Assembly (NCBI RefSeq): GCF_000718555.1
Contig: NZ_JOAN01000019.1
Coordinates: 68,817 to 132,816 of the forward strand
Direction of reading: 5' to 3'
From: Micromonospora chokoriensis
Lineage (GTDB): Bacteria > Actinomycetota > Actinomycetes > Mycobacteriales > Micromonosporaceae
DNA: 64,000 nt
Numbering within the stretch: position 1 is the stretch's first letter; every line of letters starts with the position of its first letter. The translations under genes were made by a program, and so were the position numbers. Under the pieces are notes generated by a model that had not been told where the DNA came from, did not search any database, and saw only the letters and a program-made list of their open reading frames with translations. This document shows, in pieces, positions 34,567 through 44,505 of the stretch.

Positions 34567-36357
34567 ATGACGTTCACCACCCGTCCGACCCTGCAGGGCA
34601 CCTTCGGCATGGTGTCCTCGACGCACTGGCTCGCCAGCCAGGCCGCGATGGGCACCCTCGAACGCGGCGGCAACGCCTTCGACGCCGCCGTCACCGCCGG
34701 GTTCGTCCTGCACGTCGTCGAGCCGCACCTGAACGGGCCGGGCGGCGAGGTGCCGGCCATCGTGGCTACCGCATCCGACCCCCGGCCGAGGGTGCTGTGC
34801 GGGCAGGGCCCGGCCCCGGCCGGTGCCACCATCGCGCACTTCCGGTCCCTCGGGATGGACCTCATCCCGGGTGCCGGGCCACTCGCGGCGGCCGTGCCCG
34901 GCGCCGTGGACGCCTGGCTCCTGCTGCTGCGCGAGCACGGCACGCGCACCCTCGCCGAGGTGTTGGAGCCGGCGATCGGCTACGCCGCCGCTGGGCACCC
35001 GCTGGTGGGCCGGGCCGGCGACACCGTGGCGGCCGTCCGGTCGCTGTTCGAGGAGCACTGGCCCACCTCCGCCGCGCTCTGGCTGCGCGGCGGCCGGCCA
35101 CCGGCCGCGGGGGAGATGGTCACCAACCCGGCGTACGCGGCCACGCTGCGCGGGTTGGTCGAGGCGGGGCAGGCGGCCGGCGTCGACCGGGAGGCACAGA
35201 TCGAGGCCGCCCGCCGGGCCTGGAAGACGGGGTTCGTCGCCGAGGCGATCGACGCGTTCAGCCGACGACCGTTCCAGGACTCCAGTGGTCGCCCGCACGC
35301 CGGGCTGGTGACCGGCGACGACCTAGCCGGGTACTCGGCGACCTGGGAGAAGCCGGCCACCCTCGACTGGCAGGGCTACTCGGTGGCGAAGACCGGATTC
35401 TGGGGCCAGGGACCGGTGCTGCTGGAGTCGCTGGCCACCCTGGACGCGCTCGACGACCCCGAGGCGTACGAGACGGGGACCGCGGCGGGCGTCCACGCCC
35501 AGGTCGAGGCGCTCAAGCTCGCCTTCGCCGACCGGGAGGCCTGGTACGGCGACAGCGCCGACGTGCCCACCACAGCGCTGCTCTCCGGGCAGTACGCGCG
35601 GGAGCGGGCCGCCCTGATCGGCGATCGGGCGTCGACGGGGTTGCGGCCGGGGTCTCCGGGCGGGGCACCCCCACGACTGCCGGCGCACGTCCGGCCCGGT
35701 GCCACTCGACGCGCCACCACGGCGGACCCCGCGACCGGGGAGCCCACGGTGCAGGCGGACGGGGTGACCCGGGGCGACACCTGCCACGTGGACGTGGTCG
35801 ACCGCTGGGGCAACATGATCTCCGCAACGCCCAGTGGTGGCTGGTTGCAGAGTTCGCCGACCATCCCGGAACTCGGCTTCCCGCTCGGCAGCCGGCTGCA
35901 GATGTTCTGGTTGGAGGAGGGCCTCGCCTCCTCGTTGGCCCCGGGCCGCCGGCCGCGTACGACGCTGAGCCCGACGATGGTGCACCGTGACGGTCAGCCG
36001 GTGCTGGCGTGCGGCACCCCCGGCGGCGACCAGCAGGACCAGTGGCAGTTGCCGTTCCTGCTGCGGCATCTCGTCGGCGGCCAGTCGTTGCAGGAGGCAA
36101 TCGACGCGCCAGCGTGGCACACGCTCAGCCTGCCGGGGTCGTTCTACCCCCGGGACATGGAACCTGGCGTCCTGCTGGTGGAGGAGCGGCTCGACGAGGG
36201 TGTGCGGGCGGCCCTGCGAGCGTACGGGCACGAGGTGCGCGTCGTCGACGGGTGGAGCCTCGGTCGGCTCTGCGCCGTGACCCGTGACCCGGCGACGGGC
36301 GTGCTGGCCGCCGGCGCGAACCCCCGGGGGATGCAGGGCTACGCCTGCGGCCGATAG
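34567..36357 (+). CDS. Gamma-glutamyltransferase-family protein
   Basis: 596 aa from the ATG at 34567 (GAGG 7 nt upstream; the GTG at 34561 would be too close). Ntn-hydrolase of the GGT family, self-cleaving before the catalytic Thr, here Thr405 in TRGDTCHVDVVDRWGN. Other blocks: SSTHWLASQAAMGTLERGGNAFDAAV and NGPGGEVP at the N-terminus, and RPRTTLSPTMVHRDGQP and GTPGGDQQDQW in the small subunit. No signal peptide, so intracellular. Substrates of this sub-branch are uncertain; glutathione is not typical in actinobacteria. It follows the GH2 gene by 46 bp. Confidence 0.9.
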   Translation: MTFTTRPTLQGTFGMVSSTHWLASQAAMGTLERGGNAFDAAVTAGFVLHVVEPHLNGPGGEVPAIVATASDPRPRVLCGQGPAPAGATIAHFRSLGMDLIPGAGPLAAAVPGAVDAWLLLLREHGTRTLAEVLEPAIGYAAAGHPLVGRAGDTVAAVRSLFEEHWPTSAALWLRGGRPPAAGEMVTNPAYAATLRGLVEAGQAAGVDREAQIEAARRAWKTGFVAEAIDAFSRRPFQDSSGRPHAGLVTGDDLAGYSATWEKPATLDWQGYSVAKTGFWGQGPVLLESLATLDALDDPEAYETGTAAGVHAQVEALKLAFADREAWYGDSADVPTTALLSGQYARERAALIGDRASTGLRPGSPGGAPPRLPAHVRPGATRRATTADPATGEPTVQADGVTRGDTCHVDVVDRWGNMISATPSGGWLQSSPTIPELGFPLGSRLQMFWLEEGLASSLAPGRRPRTTLSPTMVHRDGQPVLACGTPGGDQQDQWQLPFLLRHLVGGQSLQEAIDAPAWHTLSLPGSFYPRDMEPGVLLVEERLDEGVRAALRAYGHEVRVVDGWSLGRLCAVTRDPATGVLAAGANPRGMQGYACGR

Positions 36358-36523
36358 CGCCCACGGCCGGCAGATGTCGTTGCGGCGAACGCGGGATGGC
36401 GGATACCCGCCATGTCCGTGCTCCGCCAGTGATCTTGAAACTCATTCGAAATGCCGTCGGCCGAGAATCGGCGAGGCGGTGTCGGCCTTCCCTGGCGACC
36501 GCCAGAGGAAGGGATGTTTCTTC

Positions 36524-39500
36524 ATGCACAGACACAGCCAGTGGACCCGCCGTGTCATGCGGGCCGCCGGTGCGGCGTTGGCAATCGTGCTCGCGGTGCC
36601 GACCGGCGCTGCCGTGGCCGCGCCGGCGTCGGCGTCGGCCAAGGGTGCGGTCGACCCACTGCACAAGGTGGACCCGCGGGTGCTCGGGTCGGCCCGCGTC
36701 GGCACCAACGCGAGCTTCTTCGTCGAGCTGGCAGACCAGGCCAAGCTGGACCAGGGTGACCTGGATCGGGTGGAGCGCAGCGTCGGCGGCCGGGCCGGGC
36801 GGGTCGCCCGCACCAAGCGGGTCTACGAGACCAAGCAGGCCCATGCCGAGAAGACCCAGCGCGGGCTCCGTTCCCTGCTGCGCAACCGGCACGCCGACTT
36901 CACCCCGTACTGGATCGCGAACGTCATCGAGGTCACCGGCGACCTGAAGCTGGTCACCGAGTTGGCCGGTCGGGCCGAGGTCGCCCGGATCACCGCGATC
37001 GGCGGGACCAAGCTGGTGGAGCCGGTGCGCACCGCCGGGGCGTCCGCCGACAACCCGCAGTTGCCGTGGAACCTCACCTCGCTCGGCGCCGACAAGGTCT
37101 GGAAGGAGTACGGCAGCCGCGGCGAGGGCATCGTCGTCGGCAGCATCGACTCCGGGGTCCAGTACGACCACCCGGCGCTGGTCCGCCAGTACCGCGGCAA
37201 CAACGGTGACGGCTCCTTCACGCACGACTACAACTGGTACGACCCGACCGAGATCTGCCTGCCGTCGATCCCCTGTGACAACCACGGGCACGGAACCCAC
37301 ACGGTCGGCACGATGGTCGGCGACGACGGCGATGGGCGGATCACCGGCGTGGCCCCGGGCGCCACCTGGATCGCGGCCAAGGGGTGCGAGGCCAACTACT
37401 GCAGCAACAGCTCGCTGCTCGCCGCCGGTCAGTGGATGCTCGCGCCGACCGACAGCAACGGCGAGAACCCTCGTCCGGACCTCGCGCCGGACATCATCAA
37501 CAACTCCTGGGGCGGCCACGAGGGTGACCCCACCTTCTACGACGCGATCATCGACGCCTGGATCGCCGCCGGCATCTTCCCGGTCTTCGCGGTCGGCAAC
37601 GAGGCCAAGGACTACCCGGACCCGTGCGGTACGGCGGGCCACCCGGCCTCCAACCCCCTCGCGTACGCCGTCGGCGCGACCGACTCCGCCGGTGTGATCG
37701 CCGACTTCTCCAGCCGCGGTCCGGGCCGGGATGACACGGTGCGACCAGACCTCACCGCTCCTGGCGTGGGCATCCTGTCCTCCGTGCCGGGCGGCGACTG
37801 GGCCATGAGCGACGGCAGCTCGATGGCCGCTCCGCACGTCGCCGGCGCGGTCGCCCTGGCCTGGTCGGCTGTGCCGAACCTGCGCCGTGACCTGGCGACC
37901 ACCCGTGAGCTGCTGGACCGCACCGCGCACGATGTCAACGACCTGCAGTGCGGTGGCACCCCGGCCGACAACAACGTCTACGGCGAGGGCCGGCTCGACG
38001 CGTACGACCTGGTCACCCAGGCCTCGACGGCGCAGCTCGGCGGCGTCGTGGTGCACGCGAAGCTGAGCGGCACCGTGCTCTCCGGCGCGAAGGTCACCCT
38101 GACCTCCGCGCTGGTCACCCGCACCGCCCGCACCGACGCGCGCGGCACGGTCCAGCTGGGTCGGGTGCCGGCCGGGGAGTACACGCTTACCGCGTCGTTC
38201 TTCGGGCGGCGGACCGTACGGCAGACCATCACCGTGTCGACCAGCGGCACGGTCAACCTGACGCTTGACCTCTCCGCGCCGGCGGCGTGGCAGACGGTCC
38301 AGGGTCGGGTCACCGACCCGGCGGGCAAGCCGGTCGGGGGCGCCCGGTTGGCGCTCGCCGGCGAGACGTTCCCGGCGTTCGTCACCGACGCCGACGGTCA
38401 CTACACCGGGATGCTGCCCGAGGCCGACTACGACCTGCTGGTCGAGTACGGCCGCTGGCTGGCGCCGAAGACGGTCGCGCTGACCGTCGACGGGCCGGAG
38501 ACGGTGGACGTGGCGCTCGCCGCGAAGACCGACCGGCACGGCTACCAGGCGGGGTCCGCCACCGCGGAGTGGGTCGACGGCGGCACCGTGCTGCCGCTGA
38601 CCGGCGACACCGCGAGCCGGGCCATCGACCTGACGTTCCCGATGACGTTCTACGGCACCACCTACCGTCAGGTCACCGTGCACACCGACGGTTACCTGAC
38701 CTTCGGCGCCGACGCGAGCACCTCGGTCGGCGACAACGGACCGCTGCCCGCTACTGCGGTCGCCGCACCGGCCGTCTACGCGTTCTGGGACGACCTGGTC
38801 CTGGATCACAACTCGACGGTGCGGACCAAGGTGTCCGGGAGCGGCACGGCCCGGCAACTCGTGGTCAGCTGGAACCGGGCCGCGCTGGAGAGCGCCCCGA
38901 AGACCCGGGTGGACGTGCAGGTGCGACTCGCCGAGAACGGCACCGTCACCATCCAGTACCGCAAGCTCGGCGACACCGCGGCGGCGACCGGCGCTTCGGC
39001 GACGGTCGGCATCGAGGACGCGGCCGGGCACGACGCGCTGACGTACTCGCGGGACGAGCAGGTGCTCGCCGAGGGCGACGCGGTCACCTTCCGGGTGGCC
39101 GGTCACGCGCTGCTGCGCGGCACGGTGAGCGACGCGAACGACCGTCAGCCGCTGGCCGGCGCGACGGTACGCGTCGAGTCGTCGAACGCCCGGGCGGAGA
39201 TCACCGCGACCACCGACGCCGATGGCTTCTACCAGCTGGAGGCGCCGGCCGGTCCGGTCACGGTGACCGCTCTGCAGGCGGGTTACGACCTGCCGGCGAG
39301 CACCGTCGAGCTGGCCGAGGCGACGGTCGTCAAGCGCGACCTGGCGCTGCGTACGCCGCTGCTGCTGGCCAACAAGAGCGCGGTCGCGGTGACCGCACGG
39401 GCCGGGGTGACCAAGACCGCGACGGTGACCCTGACCAACCGGGGTGACCTGCCGGCCAACTGGCTGGCCCGGGAGATCAACTCGCCGACGCCGCCGACCG

Positions 39501-40396
39501 GCATCCCTGGCCGGCAGCTCAGCTCGTTCCCGGTCGATGAGCTCTACAACGCGTACGGCGTCGGCTACCGCAACGGTGAGTTGATCGTCTCCAACTCGTA
39601 CCACTTCGGGCAGTTGCAGCGCTTCAACACGGATGGCCGTTCGCTCGGCAAGGGCCTGCTGCCGGTCGAGGGTTGGCCCTCGGACATGGCGTACGTGCCG
39701 AACCGAGACCTGATGTGCGCGCCGACGATGCAGCTCCTCGGGGACCGGCCGATCGTGTGCTTCGACCCGGACACCCTGGAGGTGAAGGAGACCATCACCG
39801 GGCCGTGGACCGGCTCGCTCTACTACGGGCTCGCCTACCGCGCCTCGGACGACACCTTCTACCTCAGCGGCAACGGCGGGATCCGGCACCTCGCCGGCCT
39901 GTCCCACCCGGAGCCCGGTGCGGTGCTGGGGCAGTGCACCCCGCCCGTTCCGTGGATCAACGGGCTGGCGCTGAACGAGGAGCACAACGTGTTGTGGGGC
40001 ATCAACCAGGACTCCAAGGAGTCGATCTGGGCGCTCGACCCGGCTACCTGCCAGACGCTCGCCTCGATCCCCGACCCCGACCCGCACTCGCTCAGCGGCG
40101 CCGGGCTCGACCTGGACGAGCAGGGCAACCTGTGGGTGCTGGCCAACGCCACCGGCCGCCCGTACGGCAGCAAGGTCTACCACGTCGACGGGTCGCTGCC
40201 CGCGTACAGCGACGTGCCGTGGCTGTCCGCCGCGACCTCTGGTCAGGTGCAGCCGGGGGCGAAGCAGGAGATGACCATCAACGTGAACACCACCGGACTG
40301 GCGCCGGGTACGTACGCCGCCACGTTGCTGGTCACCAATGACGGTGCGAAGAGCGGGGCCACCCCGATCACCGTGTCGGTGACGGTCACCAAGTGA
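36524..40396 (+). CDS. Large secreted S8 (subtilisin-like) protease, multidomain
   Basis: 1290 aa from the ATG at 36524. Signal peptide to about residue 35; a propeptide-like region to about 190; then the S8 catalytic domain with Asp209 (VVGSIDSGVQYDH), His256 (NHGHGTHTVG), the oxyanion Asn in INNSWGG and Ser433 (DGSSMAAPHVAG). Downstream are carboxypeptidase-regulatory-like beta domains (QGRVTDPAGKPVGGARL and LRGTVSDANDRQPLAGATV), an FYGTTYRQVTVHTDGYLTFG module, and a C-terminal beta-propeller-like region ending in an Ig-like fold. Substrate: extracellular protein. It is followed by a strong terminator and a convergent regulator gene. Confidence 0.94.
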   Translation: MHRHSQWTRRVMRAAGAALAIVLAVPTGAAVAAPASASAKGAVDPLHKVDPRVLGSARVGTNASFFVELADQAKLDQGDLDRVERSVGGRAGRVARTKRVYETKQAHAEKTQRGLRSLLRNRHADFTPYWIANVIEVTGDLKLVTELAGRAEVARITAIGGTKLVEPVRTAGASADNPQLPWNLTSLGADKVWKEYGSRGEGIVVGSIDSGVQYDHPALVRQYRGNNGDGSFTHDYNWYDPTEICLPSIPCDNHGHGTHTVGTMVGDDGDGRITGVAPGATWIAAKGCEANYCSNSSLLAAGQWMLAPTDSNGENPRPDLAPDIINNSWGGHEGDPTFYDAIIDAWIAAGIFPVFAVGNEAKDYPDPCGTAGHPASNPLAYAVGATDSAGVIADFSSRGPGRDDTVRPDLTAPGVGILSSVPGGDWAMSDGSSMAAPHVAGAVALAWSAVPNLRRDLATTRELLDRTAHDVNDLQCGGTPADNNVYGEGRLDAYDLVTQASTAQLGGVVVHAKLSGTVLSGAKVTLTSALVTRTARTDARGTVQLGRVPAGEYTLTASFFGRRTVRQTITVSTSGTVNLTLDLSAPAAWQTVQGRVTDPAGKPVGGARLALAGETFPAFVTDADGHYTGMLPEADYDLLVEYGRWLAPKTVALTVDGPETVDVALAAKTDRHGYQAGSATAEWVDGGTVLPLTGDTASRAIDLTFPMTFYGTTYRQVTVHTDGYLTFGADASTSVGDNGPLPATAVAAPAVYAFWDDLVLDHNSTVRTKVSGSGTARQLVVSWNRAALESAPKTRVDVQVRLAENGTVTIQYRKLGDTAAATGASATVGIEDAAGHDALTYSRDEQVLAEGDAVTFRVAGHALLRGTVSDANDRQPLAGATVRVESSNARAEITATTDADGFYQLEAPAGPVTVTALQAGYDLPASTVELAEATVVKRDLALRTPLLLANKSAVAVTARAGVTKTATVTLTNRGDLPANWLAREINSPTPPTGIPGRQLSSFPVDELYNAYGVGYRNGELIVSNSYHFGQLQRFNTDGRSLGKGLLPVEGWPSDMAYVPNRDLMCAPTMQLLGDRPIVCFDPDTLEVKETITGPWTGSLYYGLAYRASDDTFYLSGNGGIRHLAGLSHPEPGAVLGQCTPPVPWINGLALNEEHNVLWGINQDSKESIWALDPATCQTLASIPDPDPHSLSGAGLDLDEQGNLWVLANATGRPYGSKVYHVDGSLPAYSDVPWLSAATSGQVQPGAKQEMTINVNTTGLAPGTYAATLLVTNDGAKSGATPITVSVTVTK

Positions 40397-40399
40397 GGC

Positions 40400-40438
40400 A
40401 CGGGGCCTGCCGACTCAGCCAGGGTCGGCAGGCCCCGT
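40400..40438. terminator. Bidirectional terminator after the S8 protease
   Basis: Perfect 15-bp stem (40400-40414 with 40424-40438), 9-nt loop, between convergent genes ending at 40396 and 40444. Confidence 0.88.
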
Positions 40439-40443
40439 CCGGC

Positions 40444-41409
40444 TCAGAGCCAGTCGTTGCGGGCGACGAACCAGCCGAGCTGCATCCGGGTGGCGCTGCC
40501 GGTAGCGTCCATCAACTGCCGCAGCCGCCGCTGCACCGTACGTAGCGAGATGCCCAGTTGGGAGGCGACCGCCTTGTCCGGCAGGCCGGTCATCAGCAGC
40601 GACAGGATCTGCCGGTCGGTGGGGGTGGGCATGCTCTGCCGCTCGACGTCGTCGACGACTGCGCTGGCCGGGGCCAGTCGCAGCGGCGTGGCCCGGTCCC
40701 ACACCTCGGTGAAGAGCGCCACCAGCACCTGCACCCAGGTGGCACCCCGGACCAGCAGCGCCCAGGGTTCGATGCTCTCGTCCGGGGTGCTGAACGAGAT
40801 CAGCGCCACCCGACGATCGGCGACGGCGAGCTTTCCCGGCACGTTCGTGGCGACCCGTGCCTGCTCACCGGCGGCCACGAACCGGCCGATGTGGGCTGCC
40901 GCCCCCGGCCGTTCCAGCCCACGTCGGTCGTACACCACCCGGAAGTCGATGCCGCGGCCGAGCATCTCGACCTCGGTCGGGTTGTCGTGCAGCACGGCCG
41001 CGTACGGCGGGCGGTCGAAGCCGAGGATCTCCTCCTGTGCCCCGCGCAGGCACTGGTCGAACGCCTGCATGATCGCGGGCACGCCGACGACCACCTGGAC
41101 GTCCTGGTCCATCGCCTCCGCCGGGCGTTGCTGCCGCAGCCAGTTCCACAGGCCGACCCGCGCCTCCTGTAGCTCACGCACCCGCTGGTTCAGCAGCGAC
41201 TCGATGGCCAGGTCGGGCGGGGCGGCACCGGCGCGGCCGGCGACGAGGCGGACCAGCCCGGCCCGGGCGAGGGCGTCGAGCGCGTGGTCCAGCTCGGCCA
41301 CCGGGGCCGCGACCCGTGGCGCCAGTTCGGCCGCCGTTGCGGCCCGACCACGGACCAGCTCCAGGTAGACCTTCTCCTCCAGCTCAGTCAGACCGAAAGC
41401 GCTCAGCAA
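40444..41409 (-). CDS. TrmB/LuxR-type HTH transcriptional regulator
   Basis: 321 aa, TTG start at 41409. Layout as in 29057-30034: TrmB-like winged helix (LSAFGLTELEEKVYLELVRG), a helical linker, a central domain with GEQARVATNVPGKLAVADRRVALI, and a LuxR-type HTH (LLMTGLPDKAVASQLGISLR, then TVQRRLRQLMDATGSATR). The shared GEQARV motif marks the two as a subfamily. It is convergent with the S8 protease. Control of extracellular hydrolases is suggested by context only. Confidence 0.87.
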   Translation of the reverse strand: MLSAFGLTELEEKVYLELVRGRAATAAELAPRVAAPVAELDHALDALARAGLVRLVAGRAGAAPPDLAIESLLNQRVRELQEARVGLWNWLRQQRPAEAMDQDVQVVVGVPAIMQAFDQCLRGAQEEILGFDRPPYAAVLHDNPTEVEMLGRGIDFRVVYDRRGLERPGAAAHIGRFVAAGEQARVATNVPGKLAVADRRVALISFSTPDESIEPWALLVRGATWVQVLVALFTEVWDRATPLRLAPASAVVDDVERQSMPTPTDRQILSLLMTGLPDKAVASQLGISLRTVQRRLRQLMDATGSATRMQLGWFVARNDWL

Positions 41410-41519
41410 CAGACCACCACACCCGACTCGGGCGGCCCGCCGTGCGCGCGGCTCCGCTCCAGCCGATCTTGAAGCGCTCCCCGTCGCACGTCAAGGGCAG
41501 GTCGCGCGGCGTCCGGCCG

Positions 41520-42146
41520 TCAGACGCCGCGCGCGAACAGGGCGAGGCGTACCCGATTGGGGCTGTCGGTCTTGGTCATCAGGCTGGTGATGTGGGTCTT
41601 GACCGTGGTGACACCGATGTGGAGCTGATCGGCGATCTCGGTGTTGGACAGGCCCTCGGCGACCAGGTCGAGCACGTCCCGCTCCCGGGCGGTCAGCCCC
41701 GGCATGGCCGGTGGTGACTCGGGGCGGGCGTGCACCGCGCGCTGCACGAGGCGGCGCAGCACGTCCGGGCTGAACGGGCTGTCGCCGACGGCGGCCCGAC
41801 GGATGCCGTCCAGCAGCTCGGTCGGGGGCGCGTCCTTGAGCAGGAACCCGCAGGCGCCGGCGGTCAGCGCGGGGTAGAGGTGGTCGTCGTCGCCGAAGGT
41901 GGTCAGCACCAGGACGCGGGTGGCGGGGCGTTCGGCGAGGATTCGACTGGTCGCGGTGATCCCGTCGACACCGGGCATCCGCAGGTCCATGACGACGACG
42001 TCGGGGAGCACCCGCCCGGCCAGCGCGATCGCCTCGCGACCGTTGTCTGCCTCCCCGACGACCTCGATGTCGGGTTGGGCGTCGCAGAGCATGCGCAGCC
42101 CGGCTCGGATGAGGTGCTGGTCGTCGACCAGCAGCACCCGGATCAC
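41520..42146 (-). CDS. NarL/FixJ-family response regulator
   Basis: 208 aa from the GTG at 42146, which overlaps the kinase stop as GTGA. Receiver domain: IRVLLVDDQHLIRAGLRML, phospho-acceptor Asp in VVVMDLRMPGVDG, Lys in FLLKDAPP. The C-terminal LuxR-type HTH reads LTARERDVLDLVAEGLSNTEIADQL. Co-translated with the kinase at 42143. The target genes are unknown; the membrane protein encoded upstream (43413) is a candidate. Confidence 0.94.
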   Translation of the reverse strand: MIRVLLVDDQHLIRAGLRMLCDAQPDIEVVGEADNGREAIALAGRVLPDVVVMDLRMPGVDGITATSRILAERPATRVLVLTTFGDDDHLYPALTAGACGFLLKDAPPTELLDGIRRAAVGDSPFSPDVLRRLVQRAVHARPESPPAMPGLTARERDVLDLVAEGLSNTEIADQLHIGVTTVKTHITSLMTKTDSPNRVRLALFARGV

Positions 42147-43330
42147 GCCGGCTCCGACGCGGGGGTCACGGCCGGCAGGACGGTACGCACCCGCCACCCG
42201 GTGTCGGTCGGGCCCGCCTCCAGCCGGCCGCCGAGGACCTCGACGCGCTCGCGCATCCCGGTGATGCCGTGCCCGCCACCGGCCGGAACGCCTGCCGGCA
42301 CCGCGCCGTGCCCGTTGTCGGTGACCTCCCAGTGCACGCAGCCGTCCCGGACGGCGACGACGAGTTGCGCGAGCGCGGACGTTCCCGCGTGTTTGGCCAC
42401 GTTGGTCAGCGCCTCCTGGGTCAGTCGCAGCACCGCCATGCCGCGCACCGCGTCGAGTGAGCCGATCGCCGGGTCGAGGTCGGCCTCCACGGTGACACCC
42501 GCCTGCCGGGCCCGATCGATGGACGCGCCGATCGCCGCCGGCAGCGCGGCGGGTTCGATCGCGGTCAGCGCCGCGTCACCGCGTACCCCGTCGGGGTTGC
42601 GCAGCACCGCGACCAGCCGACGCAGTTCGGCCAGGGCCGCGGTACCGGTGCCGTGCACGTCGTCGAAGACCTCGCCCACCCGGGGGTCCAGGTCGGTGAG
42701 CACGTGCCGGGCGACGCCGACCCGCAGGACCATCGACGCCACATGGTGCGCGACGACGTCGTGCAGCTCGCGGGCGATGGCGCTGCGTTCGTCGGCGCGG
42801 GCGGCACGGCTCTCCGACTCGTGCTGGCGTTGCTCGGCCAGGGCCCGCTCCACGGCCTGCCGACTCAGCTCCCGGTTGGCGCGGATGACCAGGCCGAGCA
42901 GCACCGGCACACCGACCTCCAGGGCCAGCCCGACGACGCCGGAGGCGACCTGGCCGGCCCGGTCGCCGATCGAGTCGGTCAGGTCGACCACGACCAGCAG
43001 CGCGGCGGACAGCCAGATGGTCCGGGGTCGGCGCGCCCGCATGGTGATCTCGAGCAGGGCCCAACTCGCGCCAACCTGGTTGATCGTAAAGTCGTCGACC
43101 AGGCAGATCGCCACCGCCAGCAGGGCGGCCTGCGCCAGCAGGTTGACCACCGGCCAACGGTGCACCGCCAGCCCCACGGTGAACGCGAGCACCGCGAGGA
43201 TCCACTGTGTCGTCGTGGGCCTGCTGGCGGAGTGCGGGACGAAGAGCAGGTAGCCCACCCCGGCGAGGTCGAGCAGCGCCATCCGCACGAGCGTGTCCCG
43301 CATGTCGAACAGTCGCCCCGGCCAACCCAC
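42143..43330 (-). CDS. Sensor histidine kinase, DesK/NarX-type (HisKA_3)
   Basis: 395 aa from the GTG at 43330. About five N-terminal membrane helices (ALLDLAGVGYLLFVP to VGVPVLLGLVIRANREL) are followed by a coiled stretch, the HisKA_3 dimerisation helix with the phospho-His in AIARELHDVVAHHVASM, and the ATPase domain (EALTNVAKHAG, VTDNGHGAVPAG, GHGITGMRERVEVLGG). No extracytoplasmic domain, so it probably senses a membrane signal. Partner of the response regulator at 41520. Confidence 0.93.
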   Translation of the reverse strand: MGWPGRLFDMRDTLVRMALLDLAGVGYLLFVPHSASRPTTTQWILAVLAFTVGLAVHRWPVVNLLAQAALLAVAICLVDDFTINQVGASWALLEITMRARRPRTIWLSAALLVVVDLTDSIGDRAGQVASGVVGLALEVGVPVLLGLVIRANRELSRQAVERALAEQRQHESESRAARADERSAIARELHDVVAHHVASMVLRVGVARHVLTDLDPRVGEVFDDVHGTGTAALAELRRLVAVLRNPDGVRGDAALTAIEPAALPAAIGASIDRARQAGVTVEADLDPAIGSLDAVRGMAVLRLTQEALTNVAKHAGTSALAQLVVAVRDGCVHWEVTDNGHGAVPAGVPAGGGHGITGMRERVEVLGGRLEAGPTDTGWRVRTVLPAVTPASEPA

Positions 43331-43412
43331 GGTGGTCAGCCTAGGCGCTGCGGCCCGGCGGCGGCGGTCGCCGGCGCGGCCACCGCGAACGTCAGGCAGA
43401 ACAGCGTCGCGG

Positions 43413-44339
43413 TCATGCGGCCAGCGCCAGCTCCGGGCGGCGTCGGCGGGCCAGCACCAGGGCGGCGGCGGTCGCCGTCGCGACCGCCAGGGCCGCGAAC
43501 GCGACGAGCGTGCCGGCATCCGGGCGCAACAGCGGCTGCCCGCGCAGGGCCTGCCAGGTCAACAGCACAGTGAGTACGCCGTACGCGCCGCCCGCGACGA
43601 CCAGCAGCCGGGCCCGGGTGCGCTCGTCCAGCCGGGTCGCGAACCGGCTCAGCAGGATCGCCAGGATCGGCAGCGCCTGCAGGGCGTGCAGCCCCACGAA
43701 GTGCCCGACCCGCAGGTCACCACCGGTGGTGCTCCAGCCGACGATCGGCAATCCCGGCCCACCGTCGGGCACCCCGACGCTGTGTGCCCCGCCGATCCCC
43801 TCGATCCCCGGGTCCTGCATCGGCAGCGCCATCGGCACCGCCGCGAGCATGCCCAGCAGGGACAGGCCGAGCCCCCACCCGACGGCGGTCGCGGCGACCC
43901 GGTCGGGGATCCGCTGGATCAGGACCACTATCCCGATGACGAGGTGCGCGAAGAACAGCACCCCGATCGCCGCCCCCATCGCCGCGAACAGCGCGGCGTT
44001 CAGGGGAGTGCTGTCGTTGAAGTGGCTGGCCTGCCCGCGTAGCACCTGACCGATGATCCACGCGTTCTCCACGACCGCTACCGCGACGATGACAACGACC
44101 GCCCTCTCGACAGCCCGACTGCGTCGCGGCAGCAGGGAGAGCATCCACGCGAGCGTCACTCCGTACAGCACGAAGGACACCGCGAACTTCAACGGCTTGA
44201 GCCAGATCGGCGCCCCGGTGAGGATGCGCGAGTCGACCAGGATGCCGACCGCGGCGACGACGCCGCACACCGCCATCACGGATACCAGGAACATCAGGGG
44301 GCGGTTCCAATGCGTCGCCCGGCGCAGAACGGTAGTCAT
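43413..44339 (-). CDS. Multi-pass membrane protein, function unknown
   Basis: 308 aa with about eight hydrophobic helices, starting MTTVLRRATHWNRPLMFLVS. Recognisable patches are GAPIWLKPLKFAVSFVLYGV and GHFVGLHALQALPILAILLSR. The first occurs in uncharacterised actinobacterial membrane proteins. No catalytic motif seen. It lies 82 bp upstream of the kinase gene on the same strand, so it may belong to the same transcription unit. Confidence 0.8.
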   Translation of the reverse strand: MTTVLRRATHWNRPLMFLVSVMAVCGVVAAVGILVDSRILTGAPIWLKPLKFAVSFVLYGVTLAWMLSLLPRRSRAVERAVVVIVAVAVVENAWIIGQVLRGQASHFNDSTPLNAALFAAMGAAIGVLFFAHLVIGIVVLIQRIPDRVAATAVGWGLGLSLLGMLAAVPMALPMQDPGIEGIGGAHSVGVPDGGPGLPIVGWSTTGGDLRVGHFVGLHALQALPILAILLSRFATRLDERTRARLLVVAGGAYGVLTVLLTWQALRGQPLLRPDAGTLVAFAALAVATATAAALVLARRRRPELALAA

Positions 44340-44505
44340 GTCTGTAGATGTTCGTCACCGGGCCCGCCGATCGCGTCCGACCGGAAGCCCTGGTTGCGGC
44401 CGGTGGTCGGAGCGCGCCTCCTCCCTGGGTAGGAGACGAATCCCGTCGAGGTCGGTCCCCGGTGCTGGCACAATGGCCGGCCTGCCCACCGGAGCGGGAG
44501 CGAGC

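Noticed and set aside
36125..40183. A 1352-codon open frame antisense to the S8 protease gene
   Set aside because: Composition is Arg/Val/Gly-rich with no domain; it is the mirror of a well-supported gene in high-GC DNA. The same holds for the long antisense frames at 32025-34949 and 60528-63944.
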